NCBI RefSeq assembly: GCF_024172085.1
Contig: NZ_JAMZDZ010000001.1
Coordinates: forward strand, 5,580,001-5,644,000
DNA: 64,000 nucleotides
Direction: 5' to 3'
Origin: Hamadaea flava
GTDB lineage: Bacteria; Actinomycetota; Actinomycetes; Mycobacteriales; Micromonosporaceae
A program made the translations under genes and the position numbers. Shown piece by piece: positions 1 to 7,846 of this stretch (position 1 is the stretch's first letter; each line of letters starts with the position of its first letter). The notes beneath the pieces are model-generated. The model did no database searches. It saw only the letters and a list, made by a program, of their open reading frames with translations, and was not told the DNA's origin.

Positions 1-40
1 GTGAGTTCGGGGATGCGGTGCCCCTCAGCCAGGAGAATCA

Positions 41-1942
41 ATGCGTACTCTGCTCACCCGTCAGCGAGCCGCCACCGCCGCGGTCCTCATCGCCTCGGTC
101 GCCGTCCTCGCCGCCTGCGGCGAGAAGAAGGACCCCGGGGCCGACCCCAGCGCTTCCGCCACCTCGGCCATCTCGGCCGGTGCTGTGCTCATCTCGGACG
201 GCACCGCCGTCGTGCGGATCGGCGACCGCAAGGTCACCTTCCCGACGACGGTCAAGGACGCCGCCTGGTCGCCCGACGGCAGCCGGATCGCGTTCGTCGA
301 CGGGGACGGCAACATCTCGACCAGCCGGCCCGACGGCAGCAACCGCGTCGCGATCACCAAGGCGAAGGCGGGAGCCACCCGGTCGGAGCCGACCTGGTTC
401 GGCTACCGGATCCTGTTCACCGAGACCGATGCCAAGGGCGTCTCCCGGCTGATGCAGGTCGGCTCCAACGGTTCCGTCGTCACGACTCGGAAGGAGACGG
501 TCACCGAGGCGTACCTCGGCCCGGACCTGCCCGAGACCGGGGCGGCCGAGGCCAACGCCGTGATCGGCGCCGAATTCGTGTCCGAGCTCGGCGAGGTGGC
601 GTACACGGCGACGACCTCGAAGGGCAGCGACGTCTGGGTCATCGACGTCAACCAGCGGGAGCCGTACGGCACCAAGATCGCCGCCGGTAAGGACCCGGCG
701 CTGTCGCCCGACGGCAAGCAGGTCGCGTACGTGGCCAAGGACGGTCAGGTGGCCGTCGCGGCCGTGGAGTTCGGCCAGAAGAAGACCTCGAAGCCCCGCA
801 CGATCACCACCGGCGCGCAGTCGCCCAGCCACCTCGTCTGGTCCGCCGACGGCAAGCGGGTGGCGTACTCGACCTCGACGGGCATCGAGAGCGTGGCCGC
901 GGCCGGCGGCGACAAGCAAGAGGTGTCCGCGACTCCGGGCGTGGCCGCCTACCTGCCGGTGGCCCGCGACAAGGTGACCCGGGTGACCGGCGGGGACCCG
1001 GTGGCGATGTCCATCGCCGCGTCCAAGCTGCGCTACCCGACGATGAAGCAGTACATGCCGACCGAGGACGTGCACCCGGCGAACGGGGCGGTCCTCACGT
1101 CGGCCGCGAAGCCCGAGTTTGCCCTGCTCGCGGCGCAGATGTCCTGGGCGGCGCACGGTCCGACGCTGTTCACCTCCGGCCCGAACCTGGACGCGCCGGT
1201 CCAGGAGGAGCTGACCCGGATCTTCGGCAAGATCGACAAGTCGTACGACAACGGACCGACCGTGTACCTGGTCGGCGGGACGGACGTGGTGTCGGCCGCG
1301 ACCGAGTCGGCCCTCAAGAAGGCGGGCTACCGCACCCAGCGCATCACCGGCGCGGACCCGATCGCCCTCGCCGCGGCCGCCGCCAAGGAAGTGCGTTACA
1401 TCGACAACGTCTACGTCGTGGACAGCAAGGACGCCAAGCTGACGGCCGCCGTCGCCGGTGTGGCCAACACGGGCGGCATCCTCTTCACCGACGGCTCCAC
1501 GCTGCCCGCCGCCACGAAGACGGCGCTCCAGGGCCTCTACGAGGGCTCCGAGGTGTACGCGATCGGCAGCGCCGCGCAGCAGGCGCTCGCGGGCGGCTGG
1601 CCCGGCAAGTCCTCGAAGACCGAGGTCATCCCGGTCGCCGCCGAGGGCGACTCCGCGGTGGCCACACTGGCCGACCTGCTGTCGGGCGGCCCGCGGGTGG
1701 CGGTCGCAGCCGACCCCGCCTCCCCGATCGAGACCGCGCTCGCGATCGCGCTCGCCCACACGTTCGGCGGGCAGGTGCTCCTGACGGGCCCGTCCGGTGT
1801 GGACGACGCGACCAAGCAGTGGCTGGTCAAGACCTCCGGTTCGATCGACACGGTGTACGTCGTCGGAGCCGGGGTGCCGGCCGACGCCGAAGCCGCGATC
1901 GCCACCGCCGTCAGCGGCCCCCTCGGCTACACCCAGTCCTAA
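41..1942 (+). CDS. Lipoprotein with TolB-like propeller repeats and C-terminal cell-wall-binding repeats
   Basis: The 633-residue product begins with a lipoprotein signal: a hydrophobic segment ends in the lipobox LAAC with the acceptor at Cys26, so it should be anchored on the outer face of the membrane. The first half carries TolB/WD40-like propeller strands seen as SPDG or SADG blocks near residues 80, 220 and 267. From about residue 370 there are repeats of the cell-wall-binding 2 type (PF04122-like), for example VYLVGGTDVVS and VYVVGAGVPAD. ATG follows the Shine-Dalgarno AGGAG at 31-35. A role in holding a surface module on the wall is inferred; no catalytic residue set is visible. A palindromic repeat follows the stop after 16 bases. 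Confidence 0.8.
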   Translation: MRTLLTRQRAATAAVLIASVAVLAACGEKKDPGADPSASATSAISAGAVLISDGTAVVRIGDRKVTFPTTVKDAAWSPDGSRIAFVDGDGNISTSRPDGSNRVAITKAKAGATRSEPTWFGYRILFTETDAKGVSRLMQVGSNGSVVTTRKETVTEAYLGPDLPETGAAEANAVIGAEFVSELGEVAYTATTSKGSDVWVIDVNQREPYGTKIAAGKDPALSPDGKQVAYVAKDGQVAVAAVEFGQKKTSKPRTITTGAQSPSHLVWSADGKRVAYSTSTGIESVAAAGGDKQEVSATPGVAAYLPVARDKVTRVTGGDPVAMSIAASKLRYPTMKQYMPTEDVHPANGAVLTSAAKPEFALLAAQMSWAAHGPTLFTSGPNLDAPVQEELTRIFGKIDKSYDNGPTVYLVGGTDVVSAATESALKKAGYRTQRITGADPIALAAAAAKEVRYIDNVYVVDSKDAKLTAAVAGVANTGGILFTDGSTLPAATKTALQGLYEGSEVYAIGSAAQQALAGGWPGKSSKTEVIPVAAEGDSAVATLADLLSGGPRVAVAADPASPIETALAIALAHTFGGQVLLTGPSGVDDATKQWLVKTSGSIDTVYVVGAGVPADAEAAIATAVSGPLGYTQS

Positions 1943-1958
1943 CCCACCCACCCCTATG

Positions 1959-2022
1959 CGTTGATCATGAACTAACGGTCGTTGTCGACGGTGTGTCGGA
2001 GTCCGAAAGTTCATGATCAACG
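1959..2022. repeat. Dispersed palindromic repeat, family A, copy 1
   Basis: The outer arms are perfect 15-base inverted repeats (CGTTGATCATGAACT and its complement) around a 34-base centre containing TCGACGGTGTGTCGG. The same centre and arms recur at 14410-14468 and 18485-18546. The copy begins 16 bases after the stop of the lipoprotein gene. It could fold as a long hairpin in RNA and may act as a 3'-end element. It has no T-run and no transposase. Confidence 0.8.
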
Positions 2023-2109
2023 CCCTAATGGCCTGTTCGCACCCTGGACAGCGCGGCCGGAGCGCGGGACCATCGAAGTTCCAGCCCCGCTGTTCCGGGG
2101 AGGTGCGGG

Positions 2110-2502
2110 ATGTCGTACGAACTTCCACTCGCCGTTGGATGCCTGGCCAAGACGGTGGCGATGCCACCCGCCGGGGACGGCTGGACCCATCGGGTCGTCG
2201 CCGGAGTACAAGCCCTCCGCGAAGAACTGCTCGCCCACGTACGCGACACCGAAGGTCCCGGCGGTGCGTACGCGAAAGTGCTGCGGGACGCGCCACGGTT
2301 GGCACCGGGCGTACAAGCCCTCGTCGAGGACCATCGAGCGATCCTGGCCGCATTGGACGCCTCACCGCCGACCGAGCCGGTGGACGTCGACCGGTTACGG
2401 GACTGGGCCCGCGACATCGTCGAGGACGTCAGTTCCCATCGCCAGCGCGGCGCGAATCTGCTCTACGAGGCATACTGCACGGACCTCGGAGAGCCGGGCT
2501 GA
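2110..2502 (+). CDS. Small hemerythrin-like helical protein
   Basis: This 130-residue acidic helical protein ends in HRQRGANLLYEAYCTDLG. That tail and the central EDHRAILAALD segment resemble small actinobacterial proteins related to hemerythrin domains. Only part of the usual His/Glu iron-ligand set is visible, so metal binding is uncertain. GGGGAGG lies just upstream of the ATG, which supports this start. It is transcribed towards the converging mtnP gene with a hairpin between them. No partner gene is evident. Confidence 0.6.
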   Translation: MSYELPLAVGCLAKTVAMPPAGDGWTHRVVAGVQALREELLAHVRDTEGPGGAYAKVLRDAPRLAPGVQALVEDHRAILAALDASPPTEPVDVDRLRDWARDIVEDVSSHRQRGANLLYEAYCTDLGEPG

Positions 2503-2523
2503 CTCTTCCCGGCTGTCTGCTCT

Positions 2524-2548
2524 CCCGGCCGGGTGTTCGCCGGCCGGG
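2524..2548. terminator. Hairpin between convergent genes
   Basis: A 9-bp perfect stem (CCCGGCCGG with its complement) closes the loop GTGTTCG. It lies between the stops of the hemerythrin-like gene and mtnP and could terminate transcription in both directions. There is no T-tract, as is common in GC-rich actinobacteria. Confidence 0.55.
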
Positions 2549-2562
2549 CCGCGAGCGTCCGG

Positions 2563-3366
2563 TCAGGGCAGCTCGAACGGAAGCGTCAGGCCGTCCAGGG
2601 TGGACGGGCACGGGCACGTGCGCTCCGCCGGCAGCTGCGCGAGCGTGGCGAGCAGCAGATCACGCAGCCGTTCGGTGTTCTCCCGGAAGACTCGGAAGAC
2701 CTCTTCCTGTGTGACGCCGTGGTCGCCCTCGACCCCCGCGTCCAGATCCGTCACGAGCGCGATCGAGGTGTAGCAGAGCCCCAGCTCCCGGGCGAGGGTC
2801 GCCTCGGGCTCGCCAGTCATGTTGATCACACTGCCGCCCGCGGCGGTGCACGAGCGCGACTCGGCCCGGGTCGAGAACCGCGGTCCCTCGATGACGAACA
2901 TCGTGCCGCCGTCGACGATCGCGTGATCCCGTTCCGCCGCCGTACGCAGCACCGCCGACCGCCCCGCCGGACAGTACGGGTCGGCGTAGTTCACATGCAC
3001 CGCCCCGACGTCGAAGAAGGTGCGTACGCGAGACGAGGTGCGGTCGATCACCTGGTCCGGCAGGACGAACGTGCCTGGCCCCAACTCCGGCCGCAGCCCG
3101 CCGACCGCACACGGGGCCAGGATCTGGCGTACGCCCAGCGACCGCAGCGCCCACAGGTTCGCGCGGTAGTTGATCCGATGCGGCGGCAGCCGATGATCAC
3201 GCCCGTGCCGTGGCAGGAAAGCGACGTTCCGGCCGCCCACATCGGCGATCGTGATCACGTCGGACGGGTCGCCGTAAGGAGTGTCGACTTTCTGCTCGAC
3301 CGCGTCGGCGAGCAGTGCATATAGTCCTGATCCGCCGATCACTGCGAGGTCTGCGCTCCGGCTCAT
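2563..3366 (-). CDS. mtnP: S-methyl-5'-thioadenosine phosphorylase
   Basis: This 267-residue protein is of the PNP/MTAP family, which cleaves methylthioadenosine with phosphate in methionine salvage and polyamine metabolism. It shows the N-terminal phosphate loop GGSGLY, the RHGRDHRLPPHRINYRANLWAL segment (a hallmark of the family, residues about 50-70), the substrate segment NMTGEPEATLARE, and two Asp in VTDLDAG that in this family select the purine base. Length matches the usual 260-280. The frame stays open upstream, but ATG at 3366 begins directly before the conserved core. The gene is divergent from yqgE by 48 bases. Thioinosine preference cannot be excluded from sequence alone. Confidence 0.9.
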   Translation of the reverse strand: MSRSADLAVIGGSGLYALLADAVEQKVDTPYGDPSDVITIADVGGRNVAFLPRHGRDHRLPPHRINYRANLWALRSLGVRQILAPCAVGGLRPELGPGTFVLPDQVIDRTSSRVRTFFDVGAVHVNYADPYCPAGRSAVLRTAAERDHAIVDGGTMFVIEGPRFSTRAESRSCTAAGGSVINMTGEPEATLARELGLCYTSIALVTDLDAGVEGDHGVTQEEVFRVFRENTERLRDLLLATLAQLPAERTCPCPSTLDGLTLPFELP

Positions 3367-3401
3367 GGAGCATGACCTTATCCGCAACCGGGGCGGACGG
3401 A

Positions 3402-3407
3402 TATGGT
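3402..3407 (+). promoter_or_regulatory. Extended -10 box of a likely leaderless yqgE promoter
   Basis: TATGGT ends 7 bases before the ATG at 3415, the spacing expected when transcription starts at the start codon. There is no Shine-Dalgarno sequence before that ATG. The box itself overlaps an upstream in-frame ATG at 3403, which argues against that earlier start. Confidence 0.55.
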
Positions 3408-3414
3408 GCAAGCC

Positions 3415-3987
3415 ATGACATCGGGCGTGGAGCGCATGGAGCTGACGGGTCATCTGCTGGTCGCTACGCCCGGCCTGCGCGATCCCAACTTCGAGCGCAG
3501 CGTCGTCCTGATCCTCGGTCACGAGCAGTCAGGCGCCCTCGGTGTCGTCCTCAACCGCGCGACCGGTACGTCCGTCCGCGAAGTCCTGCCCGGTTGGGAG
3601 AGCCTCACCCCCGATCCGGCGGTCCTGTTCGAGGGCGGCCCGGTCCAGCCCGACTCGGCGATCTGCGTCGCCCGCGCACGCTCCGGGGTCGCCGGGTTTC
3701 TCGGCTTCAGCCGGGTCGTCGGCCAGATAGGGACGGTCGACCTGTCCCGCGATCCGGCCGGCATGCGCGAGCGCCTCGACACCGTCCGGGTCTTCGCCGG
3801 ATACGCCGGCTGGGAGCCCGGCCAACTGGAGGGGGAGATCGCGACCGGCTCCTGGCACGTCTGCCAGTCGCTGCCCTCCGACGCCTTCTCGGCCCGGCCG
3901 GATGATCTCTGGGGGATGGTGTGGCGGCGCCAGGGCGGCCTGCTCGCGGCGGTCGCCCACTACCCGTCCGACCCGTCGCTGAACTAG
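3415..3987 (+). CDS. YqgE/AlgH family protein
   Basis: This 190-residue protein belongs to the UPF0301 (YqgE/AlgH) family, a conserved small soluble protein with no settled biochemical role. The N-terminal LTGHLLVATPGLRDPNF, the ILGHEQSGALGVVLNR segment and the FEGGPVQPD motif are all typical, and length matches the family. I chose ATG 3415 over the in-frame ATG at 3403 because the -10 box TATGGT overlaps the latter and leaves a leaderless start at 3415. It is divergent from mtnP and precedes tRNA-Ala. Confidence 0.88.
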   Translation: MTSGVERMELTGHLLVATPGLRDPNFERSVVLILGHEQSGALGVVLNRATGTSVREVLPGWESLTPDPAVLFEGGPVQPDSAICVARARSGVAGFLGFSRVVGQIGTVDLSRDPAGMRERLDTVRVFAGYAGWEPGQLEGEIATGSWHVCQSLPSDAFSARPDDLWGMVWRRQGGLLAAVAHYPSDPSLN

Positions 3988-4059
3988 TCATACCCGATTT
4001 CGCCGTTGGTCGGCGGCCGTGTAATATCGTGCGAGTGCTCGGGCGACCGAGCGACCTGC

Positions 4060-4132
4060 GGGGACGTGGCGCAGCTGGTAGCGCACCACACTGGCAGTGT
4101 GGGGGTCAGGGGTTCGAGTCCCCTCGTCTCCA
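4060..4132 (+). tRNA. tRNA-Ala (anticodon GGC)
   Basis: A complete 73-base cloverleaf can be drawn. The acceptor GGGGACG pairs with CGTCTCC, the D stem is GCGC/GCGC, the anticodon stem CCACA/TGTGG holds the loop CTGGCAG with anticodon GGC, and the T arm is AGGGG TTCGAGT CCCCT. The discriminator is A. CCA is not encoded. It reads the common GCC alanine codon of this GC-rich genome. A strong hairpin follows. Confidence 0.96.
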
Positions 4133-4159
4133 CCCGCACATCGGTAATGTCCGATGAGA

Positions 4160-4191
4160 GAAAGCCCAGCTCATTCGTGAGCTGGGCTTTC
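4160..4191 (+). terminator. Strong stem-loop terminator downstream of tRNA-Ala
   Basis: A perfect 14-bp stem, GAAAGCCCAGCTCA with its complement, is closed by a TTCG tetraloop. It lies 27 bases beyond the tRNA 3' end and is the obvious tRNA terminator. Confidence 0.9.
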
Positions 4192-4259
4192 GTTGTGTCG
4201 GGGCGGACCGTCGGTATGCGCCCATCTTGAGAACCGCTGGCGTGATCGGCTCGCCATGA

Positions 4260-4299
4260 CTAACTGTAACAGCACTTATATAAGTGCTGTTACAGTTAG
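4260..4299. promoter_or_regulatory. 40-bp perfect palindrome, probable autoregulatory operator
   Basis: The two 20-base halves are exact reverse complements with no spacer. The left half is CTAACTGTAACAGCACTTAT. The palindrome is AT-rich in a GC-rich background and its centre TTATATAA can serve as a -10 box. It ends 3 bases before the ATG of the winged-helix gene, so it very likely is the operator that this regulator or its parent occupies. Transcription from the central box would begin about 5-15 bases before that ATG. Confidence 0.8.
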
Positions 4300-4302
4300 C
4301 CC

Positions 4303-4479
4303 ATGAGTGAAGAAGGGGATCTTCTCGAAGGCAGCATCTGGCGGCGGCCGATCGTGCTCGACGGCGGTGGGCCGCTGACGATCCAGGAGCTGGCCGACCG
4401 GGTGAAGGTCGCACACTCGGCGATGAGCCAGACCGTCACGGCGATGCGTCTCCATGACCACCTGCGGCTGGAACGATGA
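4303..4479 (+). CDS. 58-residue winged-helix protein, probably a truncated MarR-type regulator
   Basis: The open frame encodes an acidic N-terminus followed by a helix-turn-helix: PLTIQELADRVKVAHSAMSQ, residues about 24-43, as in MarR and ArsR-like repressors. It stops at residue 58, right after the recognition helix, whereas family members run to about 140 residues and carry a wing and dimerisation helices. The stop overlaps the next start as ATGA, so translation is coupled to the MFS gene. Either it is a C-terminally deleted remnant or a minimal regulator. The intact 40-bp operator 3 bases upstream suggests it was functional recently. Confidence 0.6.
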   Translation: MSEEGDLLEGSIWRRPIVLDGGGPLTIQELADRVKVAHSAMSQTVTAMRLHDHLRLER

Positions 4480-5741
4480 AAGCGCTGGTCGATATCGGAC
4501 CGCTCCGCGAACAGCGGGCCTTCCGCCGACTGTGGCTTGGCGCCACCGCGTCCGGCTTCGGCAGCAACCTCACGACGTTCGCCGTCGCCTTCAGCGTCTG
4601 GGACTCCACGCACAACTCGTTCTATGTCGGTTTGATCGGCCTCTTCGCGGCGATCCCGCTGATCACGCTCGCACTCGTCGGCAGCGCCTTCATTGATCAT
4701 CTTGACCGAGTGCGGCTCGCCCGGAGTACCACTCTCGGGCAGATCGCGACCAGCGTGCTCTTCGCCGCAGCGGCCGCCTTCGGGCAGGTCTGGGCGATGT
4801 TCGCGCTCACCGCCGTCGCTGCCGGGCTCTCCGCTGTCGGGTCACCGGCGCGCCGCGCCATCGTCACGCAGATGCTGCCCGCCGATCGGCTCGCGGCCGG
4901 CCTCGCCCTCAACCACCTGTCCTTCCAGCTGTCGATGCTGCTCGGTCCGGCCCTGGCCGGTGTGATCACGGCCGCGTGGGGGAGCGAGGTCTGCTTTCTC
5001 CTCGACGCGGCCACGTTTGTGGCGGCGCTGCTGGGGCTGCGTGGCCTGCCGCCGGCGGCGACGGCCCCCGATGGCCGGCCGGGGATGTCGGCCGTCTGGG
5101 AGGGGCTGCGATTCACGATCCGCACCCCGCTCGTACGGGGTGCGTTGCTGGCCGATCTGAGCGCGACTGTCCTGGCGATGCCCGTCGCCCTTTTCCCCGC
5201 CATCAACGAGGAGAAGTTCGGGGGTTCGCCGCGTGTGCTCGGACTCTTCCTGACCTCGGTCGCCGTGGGCGGCCTGATCGCGTCCATGCTCTCCGGCCTC
5301 GCAACGCGCGGTGCGCGTCCGGGAGCGATATTGCTTGTGTGTGGAGCGGTCTGGGGTGGCGCGCTCGCGCTGGTGGGAGTGGCCGATCACCTGGTGGTGG
5401 TACTCGCGTTGCTTGCGTTGGCCGGCGGCGCGGACACCTGGGCTGTGGTCTCGCGGGGAACCGTAGTCCAGGCATCCACTCCGGACGCTTATCGTGGTCG
5501 TGTCGCCTCGCTGGAGCACATCGTCGGCGTGGCCGGCCCCGAGTTGGGCGGCGTACGCGCGGGCGCGGTCGCGGCGCTCACCTCGGGTGGTGCGTCGCTA
5601 CTGCTCGGCGGCCTTGCCTGCCTGGTCGGCATCGGCCTCATCGCACGGCTCAACCCGCAGTTGCGCACAGGTGTGCTTCCGCCGCCGCAGTCGGCCAACG
5701 CCGAGCGCCTTTCCTCCGCCGGTACGGCCGCAGCCCCATGA
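4476..5741 (+). CDS. MFS transporter (EntS-like exporter family)
   Basis: This 421-residue membrane protein has about ten to twelve hydrophobic helices and the family pattern of drug or siderophore exporters: LGATASGFGSNLTTFAVAF in helix 1, the loop DHLDRVRLARSTTL after helix 2, and SPARRAIVTQMLPADRLAAG after helix 4. The start ATG overlaps the stop of the winged-helix gene (ATGA). The pair resembles a repressor-exporter unit under one palindromic operator. Substrate cannot be inferred. Confidence 0.85.
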   Translation: MKALVDIGPLREQRAFRRLWLGATASGFGSNLTTFAVAFSVWDSTHNSFYVGLIGLFAAIPLITLALVGSAFIDHLDRVRLARSTTLGQIATSVLFAAAAAFGQVWAMFALTAVAAGLSAVGSPARRAIVTQMLPADRLAAGLALNHLSFQLSMLLGPALAGVITAAWGSEVCFLLDAATFVAALLGLRGLPPAATAPDGRPGMSAVWEGLRFTIRTPLVRGALLADLSATVLAMPVALFPAINEEKFGGSPRVLGLFLTSVAVGGLIASMLSGLATRGARPGAILLVCGAVWGGALALVGVADHLVVVLALLALAGGADTWAVVSRGTVVQASTPDAYRGRVASLEHIVGVAGPELGGVRAGAVAALTSGGASLLLGGLACLVGIGLIARLNPQLRTGVLPPPQSANAERLSSAGTAAAP

Positions 5742-5751
5742 TTTCCAGCTC

Positions 5752-5757
5752 TATGAT
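5752..5757 (+). promoter_or_regulatory. -10 box for a leaderless VOC gene
   Basis: TATGAT lies 6 bases before the GTG start at 5764, with no Shine-Dalgarno sequence, so the transcript probably begins at or next to the start codon. Confidence 0.55.
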
Positions 5758-5763
5758 CAGCAC

Positions 5764-6501
5764 GTGCCGCTGCGACTTGTTCAGGTGAACTTCAAGGCTT
5801 GGGATGATTCGGCGCTTGGCCGGTTCTGGGCGGAAGCGTTCGGCTGGGGCCTTTCCAGCGAGGGACCGAGTGTGACCAACGTCGAACCCACAGGCTTCGT
5901 CTACCCGGACCCCGCCGGCATCGGCATCGATGTCGTCAGCGTTCCGGACCCCGAGAGCGTGAAGTACCGCGCGCACCTCGACCTCGCCACCACCTCGGCG
6001 GCCCAGCAGGCGGAGTTGGTCGCGCGGTTGACGGATCTCGGTGCGACGCCCGCCGATGTCGGCCAGGGTGATGTGCCATGGACGGTCCTGGCCGATCCGG
6101 AGGGCAACGTCTTCTGTGTGCTCGAGCCTCGGGAGATCTACCGGGACACCGGGCCGATCGCCGCGGTGGTCGTCCACTGCGCGAACCCACCGGCCTTGGC
6201 TCGGTTCTGGGGCGAGGCGATGGACTGGACCGTGCACGAGGTGACCGACGATTTCGCGCGGCTGCGTTCGGCCAAGGGTGTCGGCCCGTACCTGGAGTTC
6301 ATCCGCGCACAGGGGCCGGAGGCCGTATGGAACCGCATGCACCTCGACCTGGCGCCGTACCCGGATGATGATCAAGCGGCCGAGGTGGCCCGGCTGCAGA
6401 CCCTCGGCGCGACCTTCGCCGACGTCGGCCAGGGCGACGTCGTGTGGAACGTCCTCGCCGACCCGGAGGGCAACCAGTTCTGCGTCCTTACGGCGCGCTG
6501 A
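5764..6501 (+). CDS. Two-domain VOC (glyoxalase-like) protein
   Basis: The 245-residue protein has two tandem glyoxalase-like (PF18029-type) domains. Each contains a WAEAF/WGEAMDW element and the ending DVGQGD-(V/P)W-NVLADPEGN-FCVL, seen near residues 98-120 and 220-243. Such proteins bind metals or small hydrophobic ligands; the function here is unknown. The frame is open further upstream through the 3' end of the MFS gene, but homology begins at PLRLVQVNFKAWDD, so GTG at 5764 is chosen, supported by the -10 box 6 bases before it. Confidence 0.82.
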   Translation: MPLRLVQVNFKAWDDSALGRFWAEAFGWGLSSEGPSVTNVEPTGFVYPDPAGIGIDVVSVPDPESVKYRAHLDLATTSAAQQAELVARLTDLGATPADVGQGDVPWTVLADPEGNVFCVLEPREIYRDTGPIAAVVVHCANPPALARFWGEAMDWTVHEVTDDFARLRSAKGVGPYLEFIRAQGPEAVWNRMHLDLAPYPDDDQAAEVARLQTLGATFADVGQGDVVWNVLADPEGNQFCVLTAR

Positions 6502-6532
6502 CAGCGGGTGCTCCACGCCGCGGCCAGGCCGG

Positions 6533-6814
6533 TCAGGGGCTGACCTCGCGGCCGTTCTCGTCGAGCAGGTGATCCTGCCAGTACCGGTCCCACTCGTCGT
6601 CGACGTGCTTGGGCACCTTGCCCTCGGGGAACCGGACGTAGCCGGCCGGCGGCGATTGGCCGTCCTTCACGCAGGTCCGCCCGGTGGTGCTGTGCACTGC
6701 CGCGACCGCGTACTCGTCGGAGGGGCAGATCGCCTCTCGGAACGCACAGCCGCTCACCAGGAAGATTCCCGCCATGCTCGCCGCCGTCAGCGCGGCCGTG
6801 GATCGCTTACCCAA
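6533..6814 (-). CDS. SCO0607-family small lipoprotein
   Basis: The 93-residue product starts with a lipoprotein signal ending LVSGC (Cys23) and then shows the signature of the Streptomyces SCO0607 family: EAICPSDEYAVAAVHSTTG, then PPAGYVRFPEGKVPKHVDDEWDRYW. These secreted lipoproteins have no known role. It is convergent with the VOC gene and divergent from the AraC-type regulator by 117 bases. Confidence 0.88.
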   Translation of the reverse strand: MGKRSTAALTAASMAGIFLVSGCAFREAICPSDEYAVAAVHSTTGRTCVKDGQSPPAGYVRFPEGKVPKHVDDEWDRYWQDHLLDENGREVSP

Positions 6815-6931
6815 GATCTGGCGCCTCCCTCTCCGGTCCGGTCAGTCTCGTCGCCCCGACCACAGCACGCAAACGTCCGCGTACGCGGCGGCCGGCGCGT
6901 CGGATCGAGGTCGGCGTGCGATGCTGGACGG

Positions 6932-7345
6932 GTGAACCGGGAGGACCTCGTCCGGCTCCGGCGGGCGCGCGACCGGATGGACCGTGACTTCGCCGAGGCG
7001 CTCGACGTGCCCGCGCTCGCCCGGCAGGCGCTGATGTCGCCGGGTCATTTCGCGCGGAGCTTCCGGGCGGCGTTCGGGGAGACGCCCTACAGCTATCTGA
7101 TGACCCGTCGGATCGAGCGGGCCAAGGCTTTGCTGCGGCGCGGGGATCTGAGCGTCACCGACGTCTGCTTCGCGGTCGGCTGTACCTCGCTCGGGTCGTT
7201 CAGCTCCCGGTTCACCGAGCTGGTCGGTGAGACGCCGAGCGCCTACCGGGCGCGGAAACACGAGGCGGTGGCGGCTATTCCGGCCTGCTTCACCAAGATG
7301 CGTACGCGGCCGAGCCGCACCGCCCGGACGGGGTCGTCAGCGTAA
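6932..7345 (+). CDS. AraC-family regulator lacking a ligand domain
   Basis: At 137 residues this is essentially only the double helix-turn-helix of the AraC family. The first HTH is LARQALMSPGHFARSFRAAF. The second carries the VTDVCFAVGCTSLGSFSSRF signature. The family usually has another 150 residues for ligand binding. GTG at 6932 is preceded by GATGCT six bases upstream, suggesting a leaderless transcript. A VOC protein gene follows 10 bases later, and this AraC-VOC pairing recurs in actinobacteria, so the VOC protein is the likely target or partner. Confidence 0.85.
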   Translation: MNREDLVRLRRARDRMDRDFAEALDVPALARQALMSPGHFARSFRAAFGETPYSYLMTRRIERAKALLRRGDLSVTDVCFAVGCTSLGSFSSRFTELVGETPSAYRARKHEAVAAIPACFTKMRTRPSRTARTGSSA

Positions 7346-7355
7346 CGTGACGGCC

Positions 7356-7784
7356 ATGGACATCAAGGTTTCGCACTGCTTCATTCTGGTGGACGACCAT
7401 GAGAAGGCCCTGGGCTTCTATCGTGACGTGCTCGGCTTCGAGGTCCGCAACGACGTCAGCTTCGAGGGCATGCGCTGGGTGACGGTCGTCCCGCCGAGTC
7501 AGCCGGAGCTGCAGATCACGATCGAGACCGTCGACTCCAATCCGGAGGCCTCGCCGGAGGACAAGGACAAGCAGGCGGACCTGCTCGCCAAGGGCATGCT
7601 GCGCGGGCTGGTCTTCACGACCGACGACGTCGACGCCGCCTTCGAGCACATCCGGGCGTCCGGTGCCGAGGTGCTGGAGGAGCCGACCGACCAGCCTTAC
7701 GGCGTACGCGACTGTGCGTTCCGCGACCCGGCCGGGAACATGATCCGGCTGAACCAGCCTAAAAGGGCCGATCGGCTCAAGTAG
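7356..7784 (+). CDS. VOC family (glyoxalase/bleomycin-resistance-like) protein
   Basis: This 142-residue single-domain VOC protein has paired beta-alpha-beta-beta-beta modules: KVSHCFILVDDHEKALGFYR at the start and the ending DPAGNMIRLNQP. It lies 10 bases behind the AraC-type regulator and is probably cotranscribed. It could be a dioxygenase, isomerase or binding protein; no specific substrate residues are diagnostic. A hairpin ends the unit. Confidence 0.85.
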   Translation: MDIKVSHCFILVDDHEKALGFYRDVLGFEVRNDVSFEGMRWVTVVPPSQPELQITIETVDSNPEASPEDKDKQADLLAKGMLRGLVFTTDDVDAAFEHIRASGAEVLEEPTDQPYGVRDCAFRDPAGNMIRLNQPKRADRLK

Positions 7785-7802
7785 GCCCGACCGGCCCGCG
7801 AA

Positions 7803-7832
7803 GAAGGCGTAGGCCCGTCGGCCCACGCCTTC
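7803..7832. terminator. Hairpin between convergent VOC and cupin genes
   Basis: GAAGGCGT pairs with ACGCCTTC, extended by GGCC/GGCC across one mismatch. It sits between two converging stops at 7784 and 7847 and probably serves both. Confidence 0.65.
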
Positions 7833-7846
7833 CGTTCGTTCGACGA

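Noticed and set aside
4060-4500. tRNA-Ala as an integration site for a mobile island
   Set aside because: No integrase and no second copy of the tRNA 3' end was seen downstream, and the following genes look chromosomal.
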